The notes under the pieces: generated by a model | Told to the model about the DNA's origin: nothing | The model's input: only the letters and a program-made list of their open reading frames with translations | The model's database searches: none | Translations under genes and position numbers: made by a program | Assembly: GCF_000375345.1 (NCBI RefSeq) | Contig: NZ_AQXD01000001.1 | Span: forward strand, 388,600 to 452,599 | Length of the DNA: 64,000 nt | Reading direction: 5' to 3' | Origin: Wohlfahrtiimonas chitiniclastica DSM 18708 | GTDB taxonomy: Bacteria; Pseudomonadota; Gammaproteobacteria; Cardiobacteriales; Wohlfahrtiimonadaceae | Shown here: positions 10,101 through 15,948 of the stretch, one piece after another | Numbering within the stretch: position 1 is the first letter of the stretch | Layout of the letters: the number at the start of each line of letters is the position of its first letter

Positions 10101-10655
10101 ATGGCTGATTGCTAGGCGCTTTGCTGCAAGGATGAAGGCTTCATCATTGTCTTGCTCAGTGCGGGATAAGCCTAAATATAAACGATCTTTAAAGGCGGCA
10201 AAGGGCGCTAAAGATTTGCCCCAATCTTCTTCTTTAAGGGTGAGGAGCATTGTGCCAATCGGGCTCTCTTTACCCGCAATGAGGATTAAACCTTCATTGA
10301 ATTCATTGAGCCATTCATAGGTAATGTGAGGCACGCCGCGCTCTTGCCCGTGACGATAGCCTTCACTCAATAATTTAGAGAGATTCAAATAACCTGTATA
10401 GTTTTGCGCAAGGAGCGTCATGCGTCCTAAGTATTCATGCCCATTTTTGAGGTGGCACTCTGCGCCAATGATGGGTTTGATGCCATTTTTAAGGGCCGTT
10501 TCGTAAAACTTAATGGCGGCAAAGGCATTGCCCATGTCCGTTAAGGCAACACACTCCACATGTTGTTCTTTCAGCTGACCAAATAATGGTTTAATGCGGA
10601 TCAAACCATCGCTGATGGAGAACTCCGTATGTAGATTGAGGTGGACAAAGCGCAT
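7179..10655 (-). CDS. dnaE: DNA polymerase III alpha subunit
   Basis: Catalytic subunit of the replicative polymerase. The 1158-residue length is nearly that of E. coli DnaE (1160). An N-terminal PHP domain (FVHLNLHTEFSISDGL start) is followed by the polymerase core with the PDFDVDF aspartate motif near residue 400, then the helix-hairpin-helix region and an OB fold near the C-terminus. The frame extends 15 codons upstream, but the start at 10655 is preferred because AAGGA lies six bases upstream and family homology begins there. A LysR gene follows after 16 bases. Confidence 0.97.
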   Translation of the reverse strand: MRFVHLNLHTEFSISDGLIRIKPLFGQLKEQHVECVALTDMGNAFAAIKFYETALKNGIKPIIGAECHLKNGHEYLGRMTLLAQNYTGYLNLSKLLSEGYRHGQERGVPHITYEWLNEFNEGLILIAGKESPIGTMLLTLKEEDWGKSLAPFAAFKDRLYLGLSRTEQDNDEAFILAAKRLAISHQLPLVAVNNVRFLHKSDFDAHEIRTCIQAGNVISDNKRPRLYSPEQYLKSPEEMIALFSDIPEAIENTVEIAKRCTVELSLGKPCLPNFPVPEGMTMDDYFRHLSYEGLKYRIGENHPQQKAYEERLKIELDVIINMGFPGYFLIVADFIQWSKDHDIPVGPGRGSGAGSLVAWALKITDLDPLPYDLLFERFLNPERVSMPDFDVDFCMEGRDRVIEYVAEKYGRDAVSQIATHGTMAAKAVIRDVGRALGHPYGFVDRIAKLIPFDLGITLDKALMQEPELHDLYEKDEEVKELIDYAKQLEGLTKSVGRHAGGVVISPTTITDFSPLYCEEGSEALVAQYDKSDVESAGLVKFDFLGLRTLTIINWAIQNIQKTHGLEINILDIPLDDKAAFDLLKSCKTTAVFQLESRGMKDLIRRLQPDTFEDIIALVALFRPGPLESGMVEDFINRKHGRAEIEYPFPELETVLAPTYGVIVYQEQVMQISQVIGNYTLGGADLLRRAMGKKLPEEMEKQRGLFMQGAEELGFDKEKAGALFDLMEKFAGYGFNKSHSAAYALVSYQTAYLKAHYPAEFMAAVLSSDMDNTEKVVTFIEECEDMGLKILPPDVNRSHYKFTVSDKGEIIYGLGAIKGVGEAAALQAIDERQNNGRFVDLFDFCRRIDLSKMNRRVVETLIKAGALDGLDPAVQSVEARCQFRADLLETLPDAIHSAEQHHRNQNSGQEDLFGLFGDDAGSTVTITTPLKRGDAWSERMLLEHESATLGFYLTTHPINRYRHEIKAITSHSIGEVLTMTQPGYRVARAAEPECTIAGIVIQMRTKINQKGQKMTFVTLDDRTGRMELRLYDEHLENLNEPLSTKSILVVKGSLMWDEFNNGMRTRPLSIETIESTRNTMARALILHNKTSIDVARIEQLIETVANFRAAEGKPIYLKFQNHDANILIKLGPSWTVRLSDDLLENVTRAFHDVSVKVKY

Positions 10656-10740
10656 GAAAATCCTTGTGAATTTGATCGTTAAAGCCGAATATTGTAACAC
10701 GATGCCGGCAAAGGGATAAGCATTGCGCGCGATAAAAGCA

Positions 10741-10761
10741 AAAGGGCAGAGATTGCCCTTT
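10741..10761 (-). terminator. Rho-independent terminator after the 87-residue gene
   Basis: Perfect 8-bp stem AAAGGGCA/TGCCCTTT with a five-base loop, followed on the minus strand by TGCTTTT. It lies 15 bases after the stop of the small gene and ahead of dnaE, isolating the two transcripts. Confidence 0.75.
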
Positions 10762-10775
10762 GTGAGGGGTTGATT

Positions 10776-11039
10776 TTATGCTGCATGCAGCGTGCGAGAT
10801 AGGTGAGACATCATGGCATAACGCAGTGCGGCATAACGTGTGGCATGATGAATGCGCTGTTTTTTCAAGCGAAAGGTGCGCATTGCTTCTGTGGCATGAT
10901 AGTGACAAGCACGCATGAGATCGCTCACGCTGCTATTTTGAAATTGCACACTCAATTCAATGGCGGTGCGCACAATGTTATCTTTCTCAGTTTGAGGCAG
11001 TGAGTTAAAAAGTTGATAAAAACGTTCTTGCTTAATCAT
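10776..11039 (-). CDS. 87-residue basic protein under S24-repressor-type operators
   Basis: Unrecognised protein, 87 residues, predicted mostly helical. The C-terminal half is rich in Arg, His, Met and Ala (MRTFRLKKQRIHHATRY region), without a TM segment or signal peptide. The ATG has GAGGTG seven bases upstream. Its promoter is very good (TTGACT at 11101-11106, 16-base spacer, TATAAT at 11079-11084, minus strand) and is filled with GTTAT/ATAAC inverted repeats also found at the promoter of the adjacent S24 repressor gene. The gene is therefore inferred to be held off by that repressor and released by damage or another inducing signal. Function unknown; basic composition would fit nucleic-acid binding or an inhibitor, but this is conjecture. 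Confidence 0.75.
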   Translation of the reverse strand: MIKQERFYQLFNSLPQTEKDNIVRTAIELSVQFQNSSVSDLMRACHYHATEAMRTFRLKKQRIHHATRYAALRYAMMSHLSRTLHAA

Positions 11040-11060
11040 CGAATCACCTCGAGCTTATGG

Positions 11061-11106
11061 GTTATAAAATATAACTTAATTATAACTTTGGTTATGAGGA
11101 AGTCAA
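11061..11106 (-). promoter_or_regulatory. Promoter with double operator upstream of the 87-residue gene
   Basis: Minus-strand -35 TTGACT (11101-11106) and -10 TATAAT (11079-11084), spacer 16. Superimposed are GTTAT-N5-ATAAC (11061-11075) and ATAAC-N4-GTTAT (11082-11095). The same pentamers occur at 11849-11881 before the S24 repressor gene. Occupation of these sites would cover the -10 and the spacer, so repression is the expected effect. Confidence 0.7.
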
Positions 11107-11130
11107 TAAAATTGCAACAAAGCACATAAT

Positions 11131-11160
11131 AAAAACCCTCTGATCAATGAGATGAGAGGG
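11131..11160 (-). terminator. Terminator after the S24 repressor gene
   Basis: CCCTCT/AGAGGG stem (11136-11141 with 11155-11160) followed on the minus strand by a run TTTTTATT. It lies about 30 bases after the repressor stop codon. Confidence 0.7.
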
Positions 11161-11188
11161 CAATGAATAGGATGGAGAGTCCTGAATG

Positions 11189-11830
11189 TTATAACAATGT
11201 CGCGTACCAAAACACGCGGCCAATGACGGTGATCTGCTCTAACGGCACATCAAAGGCGGGATATTCCTCGCGGTTGTAGGATTCAACCGTAATGAGGCTG
11301 CCGGTTTTGTGCTTGAGTTTTTTCATTTGTAATAAGCCGTCATTGTTAATGGCGTAAACATCGCCATCAATGATTTTTTGATGGGTTAAATCAATGCCCA
11401 CCGTCGAGCCATTTTTAAACACAGGCTCCATGCTATCACCTTTGACCGTGACGCAAATGGCATCTTTTGGCGAGACATTACCTTCTCTGAGCATGCTGCG
11501 AGAAAAGCGAATAGTGCGCCCTTCATAATCATCAAGTTCAGTGGCACCATGTCCTGCGGACAATTGCACATCTTTATAAAACGGAATGAGCACATCGTCA
11601 TCATCTTCTGTCGGGGCTTTGCTGCTAAACTGTTCTTCCCCAAACAATAACCAATGTTCTGGCACATTAAAATAGTTGGCAATTTGTGGTAAATAGCGGC
11701 TGCGCTTTGTTCTGCCTTGACAAATTTTTGAGATGGCAGCTTGAGAAATTCCCACATCATGGGCGAGAATTTCTTGAGAAATTTTACGTTCATCAATCAA
11801 TAAATTGATGCGATCGGCAATGTTTTGCAT
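11189..11830 (-). CDS. Phage-type repressor, XRE HTH plus S24 (LexA-like) peptidase domain
   Basis: A 213-residue repressor of the lambda cI/LexA type. An XRE helix-turn-helix spans residues 1-60 (LAHDVGISQAAISKICQG as recognition region). A linker then leads to an S24 domain with the likely self-cleavage Ala92-Gly93 (LSAGHG), catalytic Ser133 (GDSMEP) and Lys170 (LQMKKL). All residues needed for RecA-stimulated autocleavage appear present. The ATG at 11830 is preferred over the longer frame because AAGGAG lies just upstream and the domain begins there. The own promoter holds GTTAT/ATAAC repeats, so autoregulation is likely. No other phage genes are nearby, so this is either a domesticated remnant or a stand-alone switch. 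Confidence 0.9.
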   Translation of the reverse strand: MQNIADRINLLIDERKISQEILAHDVGISQAAISKICQGRTKRSRYLPQIANYFNVPEHWLLFGEEQFSSKAPTEDDDDVLIPFYKDVQLSAGHGATELDDYEGRTIRFSRSMLREGNVSPKDAICVTVKGDSMEPVFKNGSTVGIDLTHQKIIDGDVYAINNDGLLQMKKLKHKTGSLITVESYNREEYPAFDVPLEQITVIGRVFWYATLL

Positions 11831-11848
11831 ATAGACTCTCCTTGTGAA

Positions 11849-11881
11849 GTTATCAATATAATTTAAAGTTATAAAAATAAC
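11849..11881 (-). promoter_or_regulatory. Autoregulatory promoter/operator of the S24 repressor
   Basis: Minus-strand promoter TTGTTA, 17-base spacer, TATATT. Within it lies GTTAT-N4-ATAAC (11868-11881), and a further GTTAT half-site at 11849-11853. The half-sites match those at the 87-residue gene promoter. Confidence 0.6.
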
Positions 11882-11934
11882 AAGGCAAAAGGCGCATGGC
11901 AACGGGATTTTGCCCATAATGTATAATTTTTTCG

Positions 11935-11963
11935 CTTGAAAAAAAGAGAAGCCGACCCATATT
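11935..11963 (+). promoter_or_regulatory. Sigma-32 (heat-shock) type promoter of htpG
   Basis: CTTGAAA (11935-11941), a 14-base spacer, then CCCATATT (11956-11963). This fits the RpoH consensus CTTGAAA-N(11-16)-CCCCATNT with one base missing from the second box, and lies 50 bases before the htpG start. Confidence 0.75.
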
Positions 11964-12013
11964 GATAGACGTTAAATTATCGACATTCAATTTATTGGAC
12001 ACTTGGAGACATT

Positions 12014-13909
12014 ATGAGCCAAAAAGAGACCTTACAATTTCAAACAGAAGTCAATCAATTACTCAAACTCATGATCCATTCCCTTTATTCGAATCATGAG
12101 ATTTTTTTGCGCGAACTGATTTCAAATGCCTCCGATGCATTAGATAAGCGCCGTTTTGAAGGCTTGACCAATGCTGCATTGATCGAAAATCAAGGCAACC
12201 CTGAGATTTTAATTCAGATGGATAAAGCCGAGAAAACTTTAACCATCAGCGATAACGGCATTGGCATGACGCGTGATGAGGTGATTGAAAACATCGGCAC
12301 CATCGCAAAATCTGGCACAAAAGCCTTTTTAGAGCAATTAACCGATGAAGATAAAGACGCTTCGCAATTGATTGGTCAATTTGGTGTGGGTTTTTATTCT
12401 GCCTTCATTGTGGCCGATCACGTGACTTTAACCACACGTAAAGCGGGCGAGCCTGAAAACAGCGCGGTGATTTGGTCATCGGCTGGGGAAGGGGAGTTCT
12501 CGTTAGAAGCCACCACAAAAGCGCGCGCAGGGACAGAGATTGTGTTACACATGCGCGATGAGCACAGTAACTTATTGAATGAATGGTCTTTAAAACAGAT
12601 CATCACCAAATATTCTGACCACATTGCCTATCCTGTGATGATGGAAGTGGAAAAAGTGGAAACAGTGCCCGCAGAAAAAGAGGGCGAAGAACCCACAACC
12701 ACAACAACGGTTGCCATTGAACAAGTGAACTCTGCCACATCCATTTGGCAGCGTGATAAAAAAGATGTGCCAGATGCGGATTATGAAGCATTTTATCAAC
12801 ACATCAGCCATGATTATGACAAGCCTTTGACATGGTCACGCAATAAGGTGGAAGGGAAAGTCTCTTACACATCTTTATTGTACATCCCAAGCCATTCTGC
12901 ACAGAACATGTGGGAACAAAACAGTGAATATGGCTTACAGTTGTATGTGCGCCGCGTGTTCATTATGAATGCGAATGAAAAATTGTTGCCCCGTTATTTG
13001 CGCTTTGTCAAAGGTGTGGTGGATACAGCAGATTTGCCGCTGAATGTGTCGCGTGAGATTTTACAATCCTCTTCAACCTTAGATGCCATCAAGCAAGGTG
13101 TGACGCGTCGCGTATTGTCGATGATTGAAGCATTGGCAAATACGGAGCAAGAGAAATTTACGCAGTTTTATCAAGCCTTCAGCCGCATTTTAAAAGAGGG
13201 CATTGGCGAAGATCACAGCAATAAAGAGAAAATTGCCGGCTTATTGCGCTTTGCTTCCACGCAAACGGATGAAGAGCAGGTTTCTTTTGCCGATTACATC
13301 AGCCGCATGAAAGAAGGGCAGGAGAACATTTACTTCATCACCACCGATAATCTCAATACAGCAAAAAATAGCCCGCACTTAGAGATTTATCGTGAAAAAG
13401 GTTATGAAGTGATCCTCATGACGGATGTGATCGATGATTGGATGATGGGTTATTTATCTGAATTTGAAGGTAAAAAATTCGTCAATATCGCCAAAGGTGA
13501 TGTGCATTTAGACAATGATGAGAAAAAAGAGGATGAAGAACCTCAATTAGATCATGAAGAGAAGGCCATCATTGATAAATTGACTCATGTGTTAGGCAAC
13601 CATGTGGAAAAAGTGAAGGTGTCTAAACGCTTGACCAATTCAGCTTCTGTGCTTGTGCGTAATGAATATGCATTGAGCAGTCACTTTGAGAAAATGCTCA
13701 AAGAAGCGGGGCATGATGTGCCAAATATGAAACCTTGGTTAGAGGTGAATGTGAAGCATCCGCTCGTTGAACGCATCGCAAGAGAGACAGACAATGCGGT
13801 TGCCGATGATTTGGCGATGCTGATCTATGAAGAGGCATTATTATTAGAGGGATCACAGCTTGAAAATCCATCAGAATTCGTCAATCGTCTCAATCGATTG
13901 ATGAAGTAA
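12014..13909 (+). CDS. htpG: Molecular chaperone HtpG (Hsp90)
   Basis: Cytosolic Hsp90 homologue, an ATP-dependent dimeric chaperone. The 631-residue protein has the GHKL ATPase domain at the N-terminus (LISNASDALDK, then DNGIGMT and the GQFGVGFYS lid segment), the middle client-binding domain (YVRRVFIMN, NVSREILQ) and the C-terminal dimerisation domain. Length is close to E. coli HtpG (624). GGAG lies seven bases before the ATG. A sigma-32 type promoter 50 bases upstream indicates heat-shock control. Confidence 0.98.
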   Translation: MSQKETLQFQTEVNQLLKLMIHSLYSNHEIFLRELISNASDALDKRRFEGLTNAALIENQGNPEILIQMDKAEKTLTISDNGIGMTRDEVIENIGTIAKSGTKAFLEQLTDEDKDASQLIGQFGVGFYSAFIVADHVTLTTRKAGEPENSAVIWSSAGEGEFSLEATTKARAGTEIVLHMRDEHSNLLNEWSLKQIITKYSDHIAYPVMMEVEKVETVPAEKEGEEPTTTTTVAIEQVNSATSIWQRDKKDVPDADYEAFYQHISHDYDKPLTWSRNKVEGKVSYTSLLYIPSHSAQNMWEQNSEYGLQLYVRRVFIMNANEKLLPRYLRFVKGVVDTADLPLNVSREILQSSSTLDAIKQGVTRRVLSMIEALANTEQEKFTQFYQAFSRILKEGIGEDHSNKEKIAGLLRFASTQTDEEQVSFADYISRMKEGQENIYFITTDNLNTAKNSPHLEIYREKGYEVILMTDVIDDWMMGYLSEFEGKKFVNIAKGDVHLDNDEKKEDEEPQLDHEEKAIIDKLTHVLGNHVEKVKVSKRLTNSASVLVRNEYALSSHFEKMLKEAGHDVPNMKPWLEVNVKHPLVERIARETDNAVADDLAMLIYEEALLLEGSQLENPSEFVNRLNRLMK

Positions 13910-13915
13910 TGCGCA

Positions 13916-13955
13916 AAAGGCAAAAACGATCATTAATTAATCAGTTTTTGCCTTT
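13916..13955 (+). terminator. htpG terminator overlapping the tRNA-Ser promoter
   Basis: AAAGGCAAAAAC (13916-13927) pairs perfectly with GTTTTTGCCTTT (13944-13955) around a 16-base loop, immediately after the htpG stop. The 3' arm overlaps a possible TTTACT -35 element for the tRNA-Ser promoter. Confidence 0.65.
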
Positions 13956-13980
13956 ACTTTTTGAAAAAGTCCCTTATAAT
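13953..13980 (+). promoter_or_regulatory. Probable tRNA-Ser promoter
   Basis: TTTACT (13953-13958), 16-base spacer and a perfect TATAAT (13975-13980), ending 17 bases before the mature tRNA 5' end. Confidence 0.6.
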
Positions 13981-13997
13981 ACATGCTTCCTGATTAC

Positions 13998-14088
13998 GGA
14001 GAAGTGGCCGAGAGGCTGAAGGCGCGCCCCTGCTAAGGGCGTATACGTTAATAGCGTATCGAGGGTTCGAATCCCTCCTTCTCCGCCA
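13998..14088 (+). tRNA. tRNA-Ser (anticodon GCT)
   Basis: Class II tRNA of 91 nt with acceptor GGAGAAG/CTTCTCC, discriminator G and encoded CCA. The anticodon loop CTGCTAA gives GCT, which reads AGC/AGU serine codons. A long variable arm (GCGTATACGTTAATAGCG region) and the T-loop GGTTCGAATCC are present. Confidence 0.97.
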
Positions 14089-14099
14089 GTTAGATTGTT

Positions 14100-14126
14100 A
14101 AAAGCCCCATTTTATGGGGCTTTTGC
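14100..14126 (+). terminator. Terminator after tRNA-Ser
   Basis: AAAAGCCCC/GGGGCTTTT perfect stem (14100-14108 with 14116-14124) around loop ATTTTAT, ending in a T-run. Confidence 0.85.
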
Positions 14127-14267
14127 ATATTTAGCGTTTAGAAATACTCATTACTGTACTCATTAATATTTTTCTTAAGTACCATAAAGTTTTAAATGAT
14201 CAAACCATCGATAATAATCAACCTTAAGTGCGATTTTGATCATCATAACTAAATTAAGCGGTGGTGT

Positions 14268-15017
14268 ATGAAAAGTGAAAAATGTTGGCGTCATAAAATA
14301 TATGGAATAATATTGGCGCTGATTGTCGTGTTTTTAATTTGTATGTTTCTGTTTCCATCCGTTGGCGTTCAGCAAATTGAAAATTGTATTCATCGCCATG
14401 GATCATTGATTGCAGGTTTAATTGCTCTAGGTGTTGCATTTTATACTGTGTCTGCGCATAAGGCTCAAGCTAAAAAGGAGCTTGCAGAAAAGGATAGAAA
14501 AGAGGCGTTGATAGCGCTCATGGATATTGAAATTCAAGTTAAATTTCTGAGTAATGAATTACTTCAAAATCCTGTCGATTTACCTATGAGCAAAACTTTA
14601 GAAGCGGCCAGTGTTCAATTATTCAGATGTGCTGTAATTGTAGATAATTACCTAATGCATAGTCAGGATGAAGTTGCTAAACTTCAATCGGATTTGATAC
14701 TTAAGCAATCGTTACTGTTTCAAAGATATTTATTGCATATCAAGGTATTGAAACAATATCCAGAAATGCTTAAGCAAGAAACCATTCGATGGAGGGCTGA
14801 AGAGTTAAATGAATATCTCAGAGCAGTTAATTTAATTATTGATGAACTCAACATGTTAGATACTCGTGGAGAACATATTGATTTGTATGAATCAAATTCT
14901 GTTTTTAAAAAAAAGTTGAAAAATAATTGTGATGTAGGACAAGCCTTTGGCGATCTTCATCGATCAGTGATCATTAAATTGATAGAAAAAGTTAGACGAA
15001 TCAATGAAATAAGATAG
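14268..15017 (+). CDS. Two-TM membrane protein, unknown, paralogue A
   Basis: A 249-residue protein not recognised as a named family. Two transmembrane helices (about residues 12-32 and 43-64) are followed by a long charged, helical, probably cytoplasmic region of about 180 residues. The second helix includes HGSLIAGLIALGVAFYTV, and the next gene has HGSLMAGFMALIAAIIAFYS in the same position, so the two are tandem paralogues despite low similarity elsewhere. AT-rich compared with housekeeping neighbours, which suggests transfer. The ribosome site is weak (GGTGGTG). It lies between tRNA-Ser and a giant autotransporter gene; whether it works with that adhesin is unknown. Confidence 0.7.
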   Translation: MKSEKCWRHKIYGIILALIVVFLICMFLFPSVGVQQIENCIHRHGSLIAGLIALGVAFYTVSAHKAQAKKELAEKDRKEALIALMDIEIQVKFLSNELLQNPVDLPMSKTLEAASVQLFRCAVIVDNYLMHSQDEVAKLQSDLILKQSLLFQRYLLHIKVLKQYPEMLKQETIRWRAEELNEYLRAVNLIIDELNMLDTRGEHIDLYESNSVFKKKLKNNCDVGQAFGDLHRSVIIKLIEKVRRINEIR

Positions 15018-15059
15018 CATAGTAAGTGTAAAAAAATATAATGTATATATAAAAAACTG

Positions 15060-15689
15060 ATGATGAAGAAAGAAAAATATTGCTCAGTCTTAATGACCAC
15101 TTTGATGATTGGCATTCCTTTGGGTGCTGTCTTGATCCTGATCGTTTATGCATTTGGTTTTATGACGGTGCCTGAGGGTAAATCCACATATGACTTTATA
15201 GTGGATCATGGCTCATTAATGGCGGGCTTCATGGCTTTGATCGCCGCAATCATTGCTTTTTACTCTCAAAAACAATCTACTCACAAGCAGATAGATGCAC
15301 AAAGATATTTAGCATTAGAAAGCTTAAGAATTTCTAAAATAGAAGAATTATATAGCGTTGTAGAAGGGTTGAGGATTAAGATTATCTTAACTCGGTCTGA
15401 CAAGGTGAAAGACCCTGTCACGGATATAGATGTATTTATTCATGATCTTAGTAAAGTCATCATGTTGTGTCAATTGCATAGTATCGTCGATGATGATTTA
15501 TTAAATAAGTATAAAAACAGTGTTCACGCACTTTTGTCAGTATGGAAAACTTGCGCGGATCAAATGTTGAATGGGGAAAAATTATCTGAGGAAGATGCTG
15601 ATGAGTTCCAAAAAAATAGCTTACTTTTCTTGGAAAATACAGATCAGTTTCTTAGTCATTTGAGCTCTTTGAGCCGATCGAATGGCTAA
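15060..15689 (+). CDS. Two-TM membrane protein, unknown, paralogue B
   Basis: A 209-residue protein with two transmembrane helices (about residues 9-35 and 49-70) and a charged helical tail of about 135 residues. It shares with the preceding gene the DHGSLxAGxxALxxAxxxFY helix, the two-helix N-terminus and the overall layout, indicating an old tandem duplication. The gap between them is 42 bases, so co-transcription is likely. No catalytic motif is visible. An ATG-ATG pair leaves the start uncertain by one codon. AT-rich like its partner. Confidence 0.7.
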   Translation: MMKKEKYCSVLMTTLMIGIPLGAVLILIVYAFGFMTVPEGKSTYDFIVDHGSLMAGFMALIAAIIAFYSQKQSTHKQIDAQRYLALESLRISKIEELYSVVEGLRIKIILTRSDKVKDPVTDIDVFIHDLSKVIMLCQLHSIVDDDLLNKYKNSVHALLSVWKTCADQMLNGEKLSEEDADEFQKNSLLFLENTDQFLSHLSSLSRSNG

Positions 15690-15871
15690 TGTTTATATGA
15701 TAGCTTTTGCATTATTTTGATTGTTGAGCGTATTTTTTAGCGCCTAAATCTCCAATCATCCATTAAATTATAATTTAATTATCTAAATCAAATTATTATT
15801 TTTTACTTATTGATTTTTAAAAACTTGATTATAAAATTAACTCATGAGATATATGTTAATATAAAATATTG

Positions 15872-15913
15872 ATTTACAAAGAGTTGATTGGGCTGCACAT
15901 GAGTTTTGTAAAT
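15872..15913 (+). promoter_or_regulatory. Inverted repeat in the autotransporter leader region
   Basis: ATTTACAAA (15872-15880) and its exact complement TTTGTAAAT (15905-15913) flank 24 bases, 35 bases before the autotransporter start codon. It could be an operator or an mRNA hairpin. The remaining upstream sequence from 15690 is very AT-rich with several possible -10 elements but no clear promoter. Confidence 0.45.
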
Positions 15914-15948
15914 ACCTGAAAACATTGCAAGATTATTAAGGGCTGACT

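Noticed and set aside
11189-11830. Calling the region a prophage
   Set aside because: Only a repressor and one small gene are present; no structural, replication or integrase genes follow.
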